Origin: Phyto melanocephala
Taxonomy: Eukaryota; Arthropoda; Insecta; Diptera; Rhinophoridae
DNA length: 64,000 nucleotides
Assembly (NCBI GenBank): GCA_941918925.1
Contig: OW799235.1
Coordinates: forward strand, 38,524,701-38,588,700
Direction: 5' to 3'
Positions 1 to 11,040 of this stretch are shown one piece after another. A program made the position numbers and the translations under genes. Positions within the stretch are counted from its first letter, which is position 1, and each line of letters starts with the position of its first letter. The notes under the pieces are model-generated. The model had not been told where the DNA came from, did no database searches, and saw nothing but the letters and a program-made list of their open reading frames with translations.

Positions 1-57
1 ATAATAAAATAATTATAATAACGATACTTAGCAAAATAATGTTGTTGGTGATGGGTC

Positions 58-212
58 GTTGCTGCTGGTGATGTGTTGTTGCTGATGAACTTGTCGTTGC
101 TGATAAACTTGTCGTTGCTGGAGAACTTGTCCTTGCTGATGAACTTGTCGCTGCTGATGAACTGGTCGCTGCTGATGAACTGGTCGTTGCTGGAGAACTT
201 GTCGTTACTTTT
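58..212. repeat. 18-bp minisatellite
   Basis: About eight imperfect copies of an 18-bp unit close to gttgctgatgaacttgtc, with single-base changes such as gataaac, ggagaac and gaactgg. The unit is a multiple of three, so one frame stays open, but there is no start or gene context, so I read it as a non-coding minisatellite. Confidence 0.8.
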
Positions 213-1478
213 TTTATATATTTGTATTTGTTAAATATTTTGGATATATTAAATTGACGATATCTGCCTTAACACTGTATTAAAATTTGCAGTACATACT
301 TTGTGTTATTTTTAACCAAATTTAACATTTACAAAGTAAGAATATTTTTCTTATTGTTAGTGAATAATTTAATTATTTAATTTTGTTGTTAAGTGCCTTA
401 TAGTTTGTTGTTATTGTTTGTTGCTTTGTCTATAACTTTTCAGCTGTTTTGCTAATAAAACGAACTGTTTCTGGTTTTTTCGTTTTGTGCTTCTTCAACA
501 CACATTAATACACATGTTCATATCTATACACGTTTTTTTTTGTAATCAGTTTATAATTTTGCTTTTGCAACACTAATGACTTGTTTAATTTTTTTTTTGA
601 TTTATGTTTGATTTTAAATAATATAATTTTAAAACAAATGAAAAACTTATTGAATAATAAGGCATTTAGTTTTATCTATACACACACACGAATATGTTTT
701 TTGTGAACAAATTTAACGTTTTAGTAACCTTTTTACTTTATTTGTAAAGTTTGTAAATTTTATTTAGAATTAATTTGTTTTTCTACAAATGCAATTTGTT
801 TTCAAGTTCACAGAAGTTTTATATTTTTACTATAGTTAAAACTATCCACGAAAACTGAGTACACTCAATAGTTCACCATGAAACTCCCCGTTAAAACTAC
901 TGCTTTAGTGTCTTTTAAGTAATGGGAAATTTAATAGAATTTATATTTGCTACTTTTTAATATTTATTTACCCGCCGATGTCTAAAACGCAACCGTCCTT
1001 CTTAACTTCAAAAAACCAAGTGTCTGCTTTCAACTTTTTTAATCTGACTTTCTTTTTTTCCCTTCAACCGTAAGGTTGCCAGTAGGTGATCTTGCCTGCC
1101 GAGCCCTTGTACAATTTATGCAAAATCAGCAAATCGCTGAAATGCGTCACTTGCAGAATCTTTTCTCTTTTCCATTCCCTTCTTTTCCAAAACCGGTTTG
1201 ATATGTGTCGTGCTGCTATTGGTCAAATAATCTAACGGTAAACTGAGGTGATGACATTTATAAGAGGAGACGTAAGGACATGAGAGGTGACAAAACTTTT
1301 CATTTGTGATCGTCTATCGAAACTCATATAAAAAAAATTGGTTGCCAAGCGTAACAGTTGCATATGTATATGTACATGCCTGTTCATATATATATGTGCG
1401 TGCATATATGCAAATATGTAAAGTCGTAAAAGAAACGTAAAATTACCGAGCCTTGCCAGAAAATTTAAGTGTGTAATC
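213..1478. other. AT-rich intergenic DNA, leader of the Penelope-like element
   Basis: Mostly AT-rich DNA with no recognised gene. One short open stretch on the plus strand (1076-1201) reads as a Gln/Met-rich peptide (containing ALVQFMQNQQIAEMRHLQN) ending in a stop; its composition recalls the start of some LTR-retrotransposon gag proteins, but it is too short to assign. The last part may be the untranslated leader of the element that follows. Confidence 0.4.
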
Positions 1479-1535
1479 TTGAAAGGCATAGGAGGTTTAA
1501 AAAAAAGAGTTAATAACAAAAAAAAAATCCGTAAC

Positions 1536-3407
1536 ATGGGTTACAACAATTTTAAGAAGAATTACCATGTCAGAAGATATATCAACAGGTTCAAGACAAT
1601 CAGGGATAAGATTGTAAAAGTAAAATCGTCAATAACTTTTCTCATAAGATGCAGAAATTCAGGCATCATTCCGAAATTTATCACCAGATCTACCAAAAAT
1701 GTTTCAAATTTGTTTGGCACAAGGAGAATTTCAGGAATTGAACAAAATATCAGAAAATATACTCAAGATTTACACAACAAAATTTTAAAATTAACAATTA
1801 AGGAGAAACACGAATTGCTGAAACTTTTTCAAAGTGAGTTAATAGTGATAGAACAAAATTTAAGACAATATTTCACAGTACAGGAAATTGAGGATTTTTT
1901 GACATATGAAAACAGAATAGCAGCTTCTTTAAATGAGAAAGTAAAGAGGGAACATAGGAAGAAGTTTGATTGCCTTAGAGATTTACAGATGAAAGAATTA
2001 GGAATTAAGTTGAACGAAAAATGGTTTGTGAATAAGACTGACAAAAACATACCAAGTGAGGTACAATGGACTCTTTCCTTGGGACATAAACATGCATTAC
2101 CTATTAGGAGAGAAGAATTTCCAATTTTAAATATTGTAACAGAGGGGGAAGATTTTATACAGACAATACAAAATAGAGAAGAACAGGAAATAGCTAGGAC
2201 AAAATTGACTACAATTATAGATAATCATTTAAATAAAATGAAGTTGACGAATAGAGATAAGTTTCTATTGGATACAGTAAATGAGACGAATAAATTCTTA
2301 AAGGGAAATAAGGACATTCTTATTTTGAAAGCGGATAAGGGTAATACTACTGTAGCTTTAGGAAAACAAGATTATGATATGAGAATGGAAAATATTCTAG
2401 GAGATATTACAAAGTACGAATTAATTAATAGGGATCCAACAAATAGATTACAAAAGGTGAATAATAACATAGTTGAAGAACTTTTTAAACTAGAGATAAT
2501 AACGAATACTGAGCGTAACATACTAAAGACAAATATTGCTACGGCACCTAGGATATATGAACTACCAAAAATTCATAAGGAGGAATATCCCTTAAGACCA
2601 ATTTGTTCATTTGTTAATTCTCCTTCTTACCAACTCTGTAAATATGTAGCTAACATTCTGAAGAAGATTACTGAGAGTTCTAAGTATAATGTTAAGGGTT
2701 CATTAGAATTTAAAGATAGAATAACTGACCAATACATAGAAGATGATGAGAAATTGATTTCACTAGATGTAGTTTCATTATTTCCAAGTATACCTGTTGA
2801 CTTAGCTTTAGATATCATAGAAGGGAAATGGAATATGATAGAGAAATATACGAAAATGGGGAAGAATTTATTTTTGAGAATTATTCAATTTTGTATTGAA
2901 GAAAACAGATTTTTTCAATATGATGGTAAAGTGTATTTGCAGAAAAAGGGATTACCAATGGGATCTCCAGCATCCCCAATTGTAGCGGATATAGTTATGG
3001 ATAAATTATTGGACACTTGTATGGGAAAATTAAGTATTGGACCGAAGATAATAATAAAATATGTGGATGATATTTTTTGCATTGTTTCGGAATGTGCAAT
3101 TAATGAAATGTTGGATACACTTAATCAATTCAATCCTAATATTAAGTTTACAATGGAAGTGGAAGTTGGTTCGAAACTCCCTTATTTGGATACATTATTG
3201 ATTAGGAGAGGTAACAGTATAGTAGTGGATTGGTATCAGAAACCAACTGCATCGGGGAGAATCATTAATTATTATTCTAAACATATCAGACAGATTATTA
3301 TGAATACGGCTAAAAATTTTATAAAAAGAGTATTGACAATTAGTGATAAAGATTTCCATATGGAAAATAGGGAGAGAATTAAGGAGATATTGATTGACAA
3401 CAATTGA
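1536..3407 (+). pseudogene. Penelope-like element, reverse transcriptase part
   Basis: Reverse transcriptase half of a Penelope-like retroelement polyprotein, which primes cDNA synthesis at a nicked chromosomal site. The frame is open upstream from a TTG at 1479, but the first ATG is at 1536. Visible motifs: YELPKIHK near residue 342 followed by PLRPICS (diagnostic of this RT class), DVVSLFPS near 409, KKGLPMGSPASPIVAD near 470 and the catalytic KYVDDIFC near 508. The N-terminal 250 residues are basic and Lys/Asn-rich. The frame ends at a TGA (3405-3407) created by a 104-bp tandem duplication, which separates it from the GIY-YIG part. All RT catalytic aspartates are present, so apart from this break the element looks fairly young. 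Confidence 0.93.
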
Positions 3408-3508
3408 ATACGGCTAAAAATTTTATAAAAAGAGTATTAACAATTAGTGATAAAGATTTCCATATGGAAAATAGGGAGAGAATTAAGGAGATATTGATTG
3501 ACAACAAT
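3301..3508 (+). repeat. 104-bp tandem duplication inside the Penelope-like ORF
   Basis: Bases 3301-3404 are repeated at 3405-3508 with one visible mismatch (gtattgac versus gtattaac). Because 104 is not a multiple of three, the second copy shifts frame and puts a TGA at the junction. The near identity of the copies says the duplication is recent. Confidence 0.93.
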
Positions 3509-4162
3509 TTTCCTATTCAAGTAGTTCAAAGTTTGCTAAATCAGTTTAGAAGGAATCATAATAATAATAATGATAATAATAATAATGATAACAATAATAA
3601 TAATAGTAATAATAATAGAAATAGTTATTCAGACATAACAGAACGGAAAATTTACAAGTCTATGACTTATGTGCCGCAAATTTCGGAACGTTTGAAGAAA
3701 TCTAGAATCTTTGATTCTGAGAGATATGGAATAGCTTATAGGACATATAATACATTAGGTAGACTATTTAGTAAGACGAAAGATAGAATAAATAAGTGGG
3801 ACATGTCAAATGTAGTATATAAAATACCTTGTAACGGTAATGATAATGAGAGTTGTGATAAGGTTTACATAGGTACGACAAAGAATAAACTTAAGACGAG
3901 AATAGCTGGACATAGATCGGACCAAAAGTATAGAGACAATATTAATTCACAAAAAACGGCTTTGGCAACACATTGTTCTAAATCGAATCACTATCCAAAC
4001 TTTGAAAATGTATCAGTTCTAAACATTGAACATAATTACAAACGTAGATATATGTTAGAAATGCTACAGATAATAAATATTCCAGGAACACAAAGAATTA
4101 ACTTTAAGGCAGACACAGATAATGTTGCTCAGAACTATAGGCATTTAATACACAAAAAATAA
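3405..4162 (+). pseudogene. Penelope-like element, Asn-rich linker and GIY-YIG endonuclease part
   Basis: C-terminal half of the same Penelope-like protein, now in another frame because of the duplication. After the repeated segment comes a low-complexity linker of Asn and Asp (about 3558-3625, an AAT/GAT microsatellite), then a GIY-YIG-type endonuclease: VVYKIPC near 3813, KVYIGTTKNKLKTRIAGH near 3860 and a TALATHCSKSNH segment near 3957. In this family the endonuclease makes the nick that primes reverse transcription. The two parts sit in the usual RT-then-endonuclease order. The shown start (TTG, 3404) lies in the duplicated copy and is not a true start. The Asn run may be slippage-prone and variable among copies. 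Confidence 0.9.
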
Positions 4163-4470
4163 CATTCCCAAAAGCTTTAAATTTAGTAATACATATTTTG
4201 TGTTAATATTTTGTTATGTTACATTTTTAATATAATAATTTTTATGTTAATTTTTGTAATACTACGTTTTTTAAAAATTTTTTTTTTTTTTTTTTTTTTT
4301 TTTGAAATGTTTATAAAATATTTTTATGTTAGAAAATTATATAAAATTTTGTTAAAACACACAATTTCTTTCCTGAAGATGCTACACAAAGGAGTAGCGA
4401 AATATTGAATAATAAATAAAACAACAAATATTTATAAAGACCTCGAGCTTGAAGAATCAATTTGAAAATT
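4163..4470 (+). other. 3' non-coding end of the Penelope-like element
   Basis: AT-rich tail with a 20-odd-base poly(T) run near 4280-4303. A short stretch here (TACATATTTTGTGTTA near 4191) resembles one at 291-306 upstream (TACATACTTTGTGTTA), which could mark the direct terminal repeats usual in this element class, but the match is too short to be sure. Confidence 0.45.
4371..4420 (+). other. Stem-loop with hammerhead-like core, Penelope 3' region
   Basis: CTGAAGA (4373-4379) is followed by a perfect 5-bp stem GCTAC/GTAGC (4381-4385 with 4394-4398) and then GAAA (4399-4402). The order CUGANGA, helix, GAAA is the hammerhead ribozyme core, and such ribozymes are known in Penelope-like elements. 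An extra U between core and stem, and no convincing stem I, leave catalytic activity open. Confidence 0.5.
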
Positions 4471-4589
4471 TTATAAAATAAAGGTCAAATAAGAGCAATA
4501 AGAACTTTTTTTTTTCTCAAAAAAAAAAACTGACACAAAACAAAACTTCAACAATTTTATTTTCCGAACTTTGCTGGCCGCTATCAAAA

Positions 4590-4735
4590 CTTTTTTTCCT
4601 CTTCCAGGCTATGGACCTCACTTCGGGCCCCACGTTGGGCGCCATTCTTAATAACAGTGATTTCATAATTCCACATTTCAATTTCACAATCAAGGGTTTG
4701 TGAACAACCATTCAACTGGAGAGGTACGGCACGCG
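4590..4735 (-). mobile_element. Remnant of an LTR retrotransposon with tRNA-Lys primer-binding site
   Basis: On the minus strand TGGCGCCCAACGTGGGGC (4627-4644) is the complement of the 3' end of insect tRNA-Lys(CUU) as I recall it, the usual primer-binding site of some gypsy-group elements. The flanking sequence does not fold as a tRNA. Coding parts were not found nearby, so only an LTR/leader border seems to remain. Confidence 0.55.
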
Positions 4736-5401
4736 TCCTGCAAATAAATGAGATTCATTTGTAGTTAAAGAATTTTGTGAATATTTAAGAAATTTCGTTT
4801 TTTTTAATTATTAGTTTTTTTAAGATTTCTTGTTTTATTTGGTTTTTTTATATTGTATAAATTTTCTTTTTAATCATTTTACTTTATACATACATGTAAT
4901 TTTCTTTAGTTTTTTTCTTTAATAAAATACATTTACCATTTATAATGTTCGAATGAATTTGCTTTGGCGTTATCATTTAGTATGATGGAGTAAATTTTTT
5001 TTAGCGGTGGTAAGTAAGGCAGCATAAAAGATAGCAGTGTAATTTTGGGTACATCATAAATTATCAAATGATGTCAAGGAGAGATTTCTGATCTCTTGTG
5101 GGAGGGCTATCCTGGCAGTGTCACCAGCCAGAGGTCCCAAAATGTGTGTAGGCAGGGAGTAGTTGCCCTAACTTCGTTCCCCACCTTCTACTTAATAAAT
5201 ATAGCTGGTATGATTTTTTTATTGTGTGCGTGAAGTGACAGGCATCCGGCAAGAACCACCCCCATCCGGCGAGCTTTAGCCGAGCTTACGCGGGCATACC
5301 AGCGCCGCCGGCAGTCTGGTCACACAGAAATGGCAATTTTGTTAAAAATTCACCACATTTGTTACACCGATAATGATTGATATAAAAAGAGACACACAAC
5401 A
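4736..5401. other. Non-coding, T-rich then GC-richer stretch
   Basis: 4740-5040 is T-rich with nothing recognised. 5070-5340 is more GC-rich and ordered (for example gtcaccagccagaggtccc and a run ending agcgccgccggc) and looks like old transposon UTR, but I could not assign it. Confidence 0.4.
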
Positions 5402-5617
5402 ATGCGACAGTATAATACATACAAACACATTTTTACAAATACTTCGAAAAGCTTGACAAGTAGTTTGATCGTATCTTCACAATATATCAGCCATGAAAAA
5501 TTCCATCAGTTTATTGTCCCGGCAACACAAGTTTCCGTCGAAAGAGCTTTTAGTGCTCTCTCAATAACATTAACAAAAATGAGATCAAAGCTATCAAAAG
5601 ATACTATAAACAATTAG
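5402..5617 (+). pseudogene. hAT transposase C-terminal (dimerisation) fragment
   Basis: A short open frame whose second half reads PATQVSVERAFSALSITL then TKMRSKLSKDTINN. This is the layout of the hAT C-terminal dimerisation region: a proline-containing lead, then SxERxFS, a long hydrophobic turn and a basic RxxLS-type stretch. hAT transposases cut and paste DNA elements with 8-bp target duplications. Only about the last 35-40 residues match; the N-terminal part of this frame looks like unrelated or rearranged sequence, and no catalytic residues remain. No terminal inverted repeat was found close by, so this is a dead fragment. It could also be a ZBED-type domesticated relative, but its size argues against that. 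Confidence 0.75.
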
Positions 5618-5911
5618 CTTTTAGTAAAACTTAATAAGAATTTAATTGAATATGTAACAATAAAAAACGAAACCACGGAACAATTACATATGATATAATA
5701 TTTATTTTTATATATTTTGTTTTTATTTAGACTCATATATATCTTTTTTGAATTACTGTCCGATGAATAAATAAAAATTAAACTAATACAAATCAATAAA
5801 TTTGTTAAAATTTTATTATGGGAATTTTTGTAAAGAATCTTAGGTTAATACTTGTGGCAACTTGTGTTTTAATTTTTTGGGACATGAATTCATACACAAT
5901 TTTATTAAGAA
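5618..5911. other. AT-rich DNA between hAT fragment and Helitron
   Basis: No coding potential or recognised repeat seen. Confidence 0.5.
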
Positions 5912-6743
5912 CTAGCCAAACCCGGCGCGCGTTGCTACGCCCCTTAATGAATTTGAAATGCATTCTGAATTTTAATTGAATATCAAGTGCAAAAACCTAA
6001 ATATTATAATTTTTTTTATGGGCGTGGCATTGCCCACTTTTTTAATCGCGAAATTGTAAAGTCATAACAGCTCAATATGTGTGCAAAGTTTCAGAAGAAT
6101 CGGACCAGTGCAAGTACCTCAAAATTATAATTGTTTTTATGGGCGTGGTCCTGCCCACTTTTCTTTTCACGAAATTGTAAAGTCATAATAGCTCAATATG
6201 TGTGCAAAGTTTCAGTATAATCGGTCCAGTGCAAGTACCTCAAAATGGTACCTGTTTTTTATGGGCGTGGCACTGCCCACTTTTCTAATCACGAAATTAT
6301 TTAGTCATGGCAGCTCGATATGCGTGCAAAGTTTCAGAAAATTCGGTCCAGTGCAAGTAGCTAAAACTGATAACTAATTTTTTGTGGGCGTGGCCCCGCC
6401 CACTTCTTAATCGCGAAATTATAAAGTCATGACAGCTTGATATGTGTGCAAAGTTTCAGAAAAATCGGCCCAGAGCAAGTATCTCAAAATTTAAACTTTT
6501 TTAGGGGCGTGGCCCCGCCCACTTTTCTTATCACAAAATTTTTTAGTCATGACAGCTCGATATGTGTGCAAAGTTTCAGAAAAATCGGTCAAGTGCAAGT
6601 AGCTAAAACTGATAACTAATTTTTTATGGGCGTGGCCCCGCCCACTTTTTTCCACCCATAAACACTCCCTGGTATGTGTACAACAACTTACCAAAGTTTG
6701 AGCCCGATCGGTTTTACAGTTTCGGAGTCTATAGCTAACACAG

Positions 6744-6774
<31 letters not shown>

Positions 6775-6794
6775 TTCACTTTTATATATATAGA
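5912..6794 (-). mobile_element. Non-autonomous Helitron with six internal tandem repeats
   Basis: On the minus strand it starts TCTATATATATAAAAGTG and ends GGCTAG, with a GCGT-AGCA-ACGC hairpin (5929-5940) about 13 nt before the CTAG end, and sits between A and T: all Helitron hallmarks. A CA/TG microsatellite lies just inside the 5' end. The body holds about six units of 120-123 bp, each with GGGCGTGG..CTGCCCAC or GGGCGTGGCCCCGCCCAC (starts near 6020, 6141, 6263, 6385, 6505, 6628). It has no coding capacity. Related copies are at 17970-18403 and 49257-49727. Confidence 0.85.
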
Positions 6795-6894
6795 TGTTAG
6801 GCGCCGGAAGAACAATGTTTCATAGGTATGTTTTTGTATTTCTTGCATTCATAAAAGCAATACTTCTTAATTGTGAGTTGGTTTTTTAAACTGC

Positions 6895-7213
6895 TAACCT
6901 ACGGTCTTCACCAGCCATCGATTTGTTAGAACAACGAACAATTTTTTGTGCGCACATGAATTTGCCTGGTGTGGACCGCTGCTGTCAATGTTTTGTTCTT
7001 GTTCAAACAGCGTTGTCAGAACATTTGTTCGAACAACGATGTCTGATATTAAAAGGCATTTTGAATATGAAAGAAAGAGACGACACATAAAAATACCAAC
7101 AAAATACTCTTTATACGTTTTCTCCATATCAAAGAACATGAACAATTTTTCGACAGTTGCTCTGCCGAGGTTTAGTTCTTGTCTAAACAAATCGATGGCT
7201 CGTCAAGACGTAG
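6895..7213. mobile_element. Foldback-type MITE, copy 1
   Basis: Imperfect terminal inverted repeats: left end CTACGGTCTTCACCAGCC, right end reading back as CTACGTCTTGACGAGCC, both continuing into CATCGATTTGTT. The interior matches 62820-63128 almost throughout. No protein; the two overlapping opposite open frames are shadows of the inverted structure. Confidence 0.75.
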
Positions 7214-9800
7214 AGTAAGCGGTACACAAACATCATACTTACAAACATTACACGTATACAGTCGGATTCGGGTAAGGGAAATTGATAATTGAAGGTTTTT
7301 TTTTTTGGCTTATGCAAGATTTTCATTAATAAAAAACTTTGGACAAATTGAAACTATTTTGGTGAAATAGATTTTCTACTTTTTATATTGTTTTAAACAA
7401 AATAAGAGAAAATGTTGAACTACAGTGCAACAAATTAGCTGTTGCATTGTATTTCGTCGTATATTAATAAGAAATTTTTTCTACTAAGCAGTGTTTGCTT
7501 TATTGAAGTTTGTAGCTTTAAAAACATAAAAGCTGTAAAACTGATTTTCCCTTAAACGAACTCATTTTCTTTAAAATATAGTAAAAATATTTAATTGTGG
7601 TTAAGTGATGTCTTCAATTAAACGGCGGCAGCTTAACCGAATTCGACTGTATTACATATTTTTCTATACACACATTTTTTTATGTGGCGCCAAAAAAAAT
7701 GTTTGTGTTGTATTCCTTGCAAGGAATGATTTTCACATATACCTTTTTATTGATGTCATTTGTTTTTTAGGTATTGTTGTTGTTAAAAGAGGCATTGGGT
7801 ACAGTGTGACACACAACTTTTTACCTATAGGCGCTTGACATATGCTTATATATGGGTCAATATAAAAAAAAGGAATTTTTGTGTCCCCGCACTTTACACT
7901 ACTATTTTAGGTAAAAAAACAACAAAAAAAATTAAAAATTTGAGAGTGATCAGCGAGGAATATGTAACAAAAAAACGTAATTCTCAAATTTGTATGTTTG
8001 TTTTTTTTTGTTTATTCAGAATGGTGTTTTGTTTCTCCCTCGGACTCCTTCCATACAAAAGCATGTGTCCCCCGTTAGAATTTTTAGTAAACAAAATTAA
8101 ATAAAATCCAGAAAAAAGTAAATATGCAACATTTAATAACAGTTTTCGAATTATTGAGTTTCTTTCTTGTGTTTTCATTTGTTATAGTCGTCAAAACTGA
8201 ATTAGTGCGATATTGGTGTTGCAAAGAAAGGTTGTCTCCACAATTTGCATTGAGCGTCACTTTTTTTATAATTCAAGTAATATTACTAGTTTTCAATTTG
8301 CATTTAAATAAAGTAAATAACGTAAGGAAAGTACAAACCTTAGTTATTACAAAAGTGAAAAAGCGAAAAAAAAATCTTTGTAAAAAAGTGTGCATTTGCG
8401 TAGTTTTTGTGAACACCATGGTAAGGGCGCGATAAAATCTCATAAGCGTCACGCTAATTTTTTTGAAAGTGGATATATTAAATTTAAAAAATTTAAGTTG
8501 ACAATCATTGTTTACATGGTTTCAACTCATTTTTTTATAATTTGTAAGTTTGAGAAATAAATTGCCTACGAAAAAAAACCAGAATAGGCAAATACTTCAT
8601 GAGCACCACTTTTGATATATATTGCTTCATAGCTTAAAATGCTTAATTATGATTTTAATTTTTAAGAGTAAAACAACAAAATTAATGGCGGCTGAAAGAG
8701 CATAAAGATATCTAGAGAAAATTAAGCTCGATTAAGCGCGTAATGACGAACATAAAAGAAAGAAGAAAGAAAGGTATAATCGTGGTATATTTGAGTTTAA
8801 TCGTGCTTTTGCAACTTAAACCTCTGGGGGACCGGAAATTTATGCAACTACCATAAACTTAATCCGAAAGTGGTAAAAATTAATGAGAATAAAAAAAACA
8901 AAGCCGCTTGTCATTTCATGAAGTTTATACAGATTCAGAATAAGAATTCGAATGAAAATTTATAAATTAAATTAAGTTATTGTTTTGCGTCAAAAATTTA
9001 CACATATGTCTAAGTTTCTTCAAGAATTACTTCCTTTTTCCCATTTTTGTTAAAGACATCAAAGAATATGTATATGTTTAGTTTTGTATGAAAATTTTTG
9101 TTTTTTTGAAGATTTTTTGTTTTTTTTTACTTACTTTTTGTAAAAGAATAAACTTTTTTTCGTTAAACTTTAAATTTGGCATTATTTCTTGTTTACGTGC
9201 AACAAAATCTCTTGATCGTCACAAAATATCTTGAGCGTCACACTTAGTTTTTTTCCTTAAAACGCTTATAATTAATTTTTTTTTAATAAATTGTTACAAG
9301 CCTATTACTTTGCAAGTAACCTCTAAGTTCAAGTCTTTTTTTAAAGAAAATTACATATTTTCATCTTAAAATTTTAAAATAACTAGTCACTTTAAAAAAA
9401 AAATTAAAATCAAGGTGAATCGTGATTTTGTGTTTGTAATTGAAAAGGTGATTTTCGCAAAAGTCAATCTTGAAAAACAAAAGAACATCGTAGTAAGCTT
9501 GATTTTCAAATATTTTTGCATTTTTAGCGATTTTTTATACATATTTGGTGTGTGACTCTCAAGATAGAAATCATAGAAAACCTAAAAAAATTCAAAAAAT
9601 ATTGATTTTTTTGAGAGCCTAAAAGTACCACCGGAATCTTCATCAATTTTTACATAAATTGGCCACTCTTACCGGCGAATTGAAAAAACAAAAATAAGCA
9701 AAAAAAAAACTCGATGTGTACGTTTTTTTTGAAATTGACCCATATAAAGTAGCTTTTATACCGAGTTTCAATTTAAGACAAACAAGGATTTTTACTTTAC
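7214..9800. other. AT-rich intergenic DNA, no gene seen
   Basis: About 2.6 kb with only short, low-complexity open frames that lack family motifs. A GAGCGTCAC-like word recurs near 8251, 8437, 9207 and 9232, but I could not build a repeat unit from it. This is the target into which the LTR element that follows was inserted. Confidence 0.6.
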
Positions 9801-10260
9801 TGAGTGTGACGGCCAAAGTCACCAATTCGTTTTGGGCCCCCACAATCAATGAATAATCTTTATTTTTTGTTATAAAAATAGTTAATGAATTAGTATTATT
9901 AATACTTTAATTTATATTTATATATAAAAATATTAAATGAATTATTATTATAATTATTACTTTAATTTACTCGTTATATATATATTTATATTTATTTATA
10001 TAGGTATGTAATGAATTATTATTTTGCACTTATACTTATAAACAACCAATGAAGTACATTAATATTATAAGTTAATTTAAGAGAAAGAGAAACATTGTTG
10101 TAATCACACCACACAGCATGCAATAACAATGCTAGGTGAATTCGTCTAATCACCACGAAATGTGTGGTAAATAGACCGATCATACATAGTGCGTGTGGTT
10201 GAACAATGTAAACACATGAGTTTGTGTGGATGTGTATTCTTGCGTGTACGACAAGAAAGG

Positions 10261-10267
10261 TATAAAA
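10261..10267 (+). promoter_or_regulatory. LTR TATA box
   Basis: TATAAAA in U3, about 30 bp upstream of the start of the hairpin-rich transcribed region; repeated at the same place in the 3' LTR (near 14971). Confidence 0.7.
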
Positions 10268-10903
10268 CGAGCGTTTGCTGACTGAATTAGTTAGTTGGCC
10301 GGCAGCTCGCGCTACGGTAAGGACAAATATTAGCGGTGGTATTCATAGCTAATACGAGTACTGACCATAGCAATAAGCAGCAAGATACACATTGGAAGCG
10401 TGGTTTCATCACCAATAGTGTATCTTCTGCTGGTACTGGGGATTCGAGAGGTTCTGTTGGAAGCGTGGGTTCACCACCAAGAGAACATCTTGGAGCGAAC
10501 GAGATCCACTATTGGCAGCGTGGTTACATCACCAATAGTGTATCTCGAAGAGTTATCTCAGGCTGCGATTGGAGGTGGGGATACCCCTCCAAGAGCGAAT
10601 AGATAACTATCGCCACGCCATTGCCGTCAGACGCCAGTTTACCCAGAGTCTCTTTATTGTGGCTGGGGTTCCGCTCCAATAAAGAGAATCCTGGAAGGCA
10701 AAAGAGACCCACTATTGGCAGCGTGGATACACCACCGATAGTGCGTCTCGAAGGGTTAGCTGAGGCTGCGATTGGAGGTGGGGATACCCCTCTGAGAGCG
10801 AATCAATACCCGACGCCCCATCTAAGCGTCTGACACGTACCAGGCCAACTAGTGTAAAAGTATTTTTTTATTATTCTATTATTGTTGTTATTATTTGTCT
10901 GTG

Positions 10904-10909
10904 AATAAA
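10904..10909 (+). terminator. LTR polyadenylation signal
   Basis: AATAAA within gtgaataaatacc, repeated in the 3' LTR at 15657-15662. In the 3' copy it would direct 3' end formation of the element RNA. Confidence 0.65.
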
Positions 10910-11022
10910 TACCGTACGTTTTATAACGTTTAAAGAAAAAAAGTGTTAGTTTTCTTTTAAAAGACGCGACCCTGGCCTCCGCTGAGTCTACCCTAGCCGC
11001 CAGCGGAAACGTGTCGTTACAA

Positions 11023-11040
11023 TGGCGCCCGAGCAGGGAC
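11023..11040 (+). other. Primer-binding site, tRNA-Lys type
   Basis: TGGCGCCCGAGCAGGGAC, one base after the LTR end. It differs by one base from the lysine-tRNA(UUU) site used by HIV-1 and is the minus-strand primer site of the retrotransposon. Confidence 0.88.

Larger units (their letters stand above)
9805..11021 (+). repeat. 5' LTR of the Osvaldo-like element
   Basis: 1217 bp. U3 holds a TATAAAA box at 10261-10267. The R/U5 part is built of hairpin modules: CACTATTGG pairs with CCAATAGTG, and GGGGATACCCC folds back. A unit of about 100 bp occurs twice (about 10502-10601 and 10705-10803). A polyadenylation signal AATAAA is at 10904-10909. Relative to the 3' LTR it has an extra ~55 bp AT-rich segment near 9910-9970 and lacks a ~50 bp GC-rich module. 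Confidence 0.92.

Noticed and set aside
58..212. Coding repeat protein from the 18-bp unit
   Set aside because: No start or extension of the frame outside the repeat.
4600..4646. Possible tRNA-Lys gene (sequence equals a tRNA 3' end)
   Set aside because: The T-arm partner and the rest of the cloverleaf are missing; the 18 bases fit a primer-binding site.
6894..7218. Two opposite overlapping frames of 90-98 codons, conserved at 62822-63143
   Set aside because: Conservation is of a DNA foldback element; both strands stay open because of its inverted structure.
7605..8435. Three successive plus-strand open frames of 77-103 codons
   Set aside because: Low complexity, Phe/Lys/Val-rich, no motif, no splice context; typical of AT-rich noise.
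7264..9690. Large transposon bounded by gggtaagg / accggcg-like ends
   Set aside because: The end similarity did not extend beyond a few bases and no duplication was found.
10336..10833. Several short frames within the LTRs, repeated at 15109-15586
   Set aside because: They lie in the hairpin-rich LTR and repeat only because the LTR repeats.
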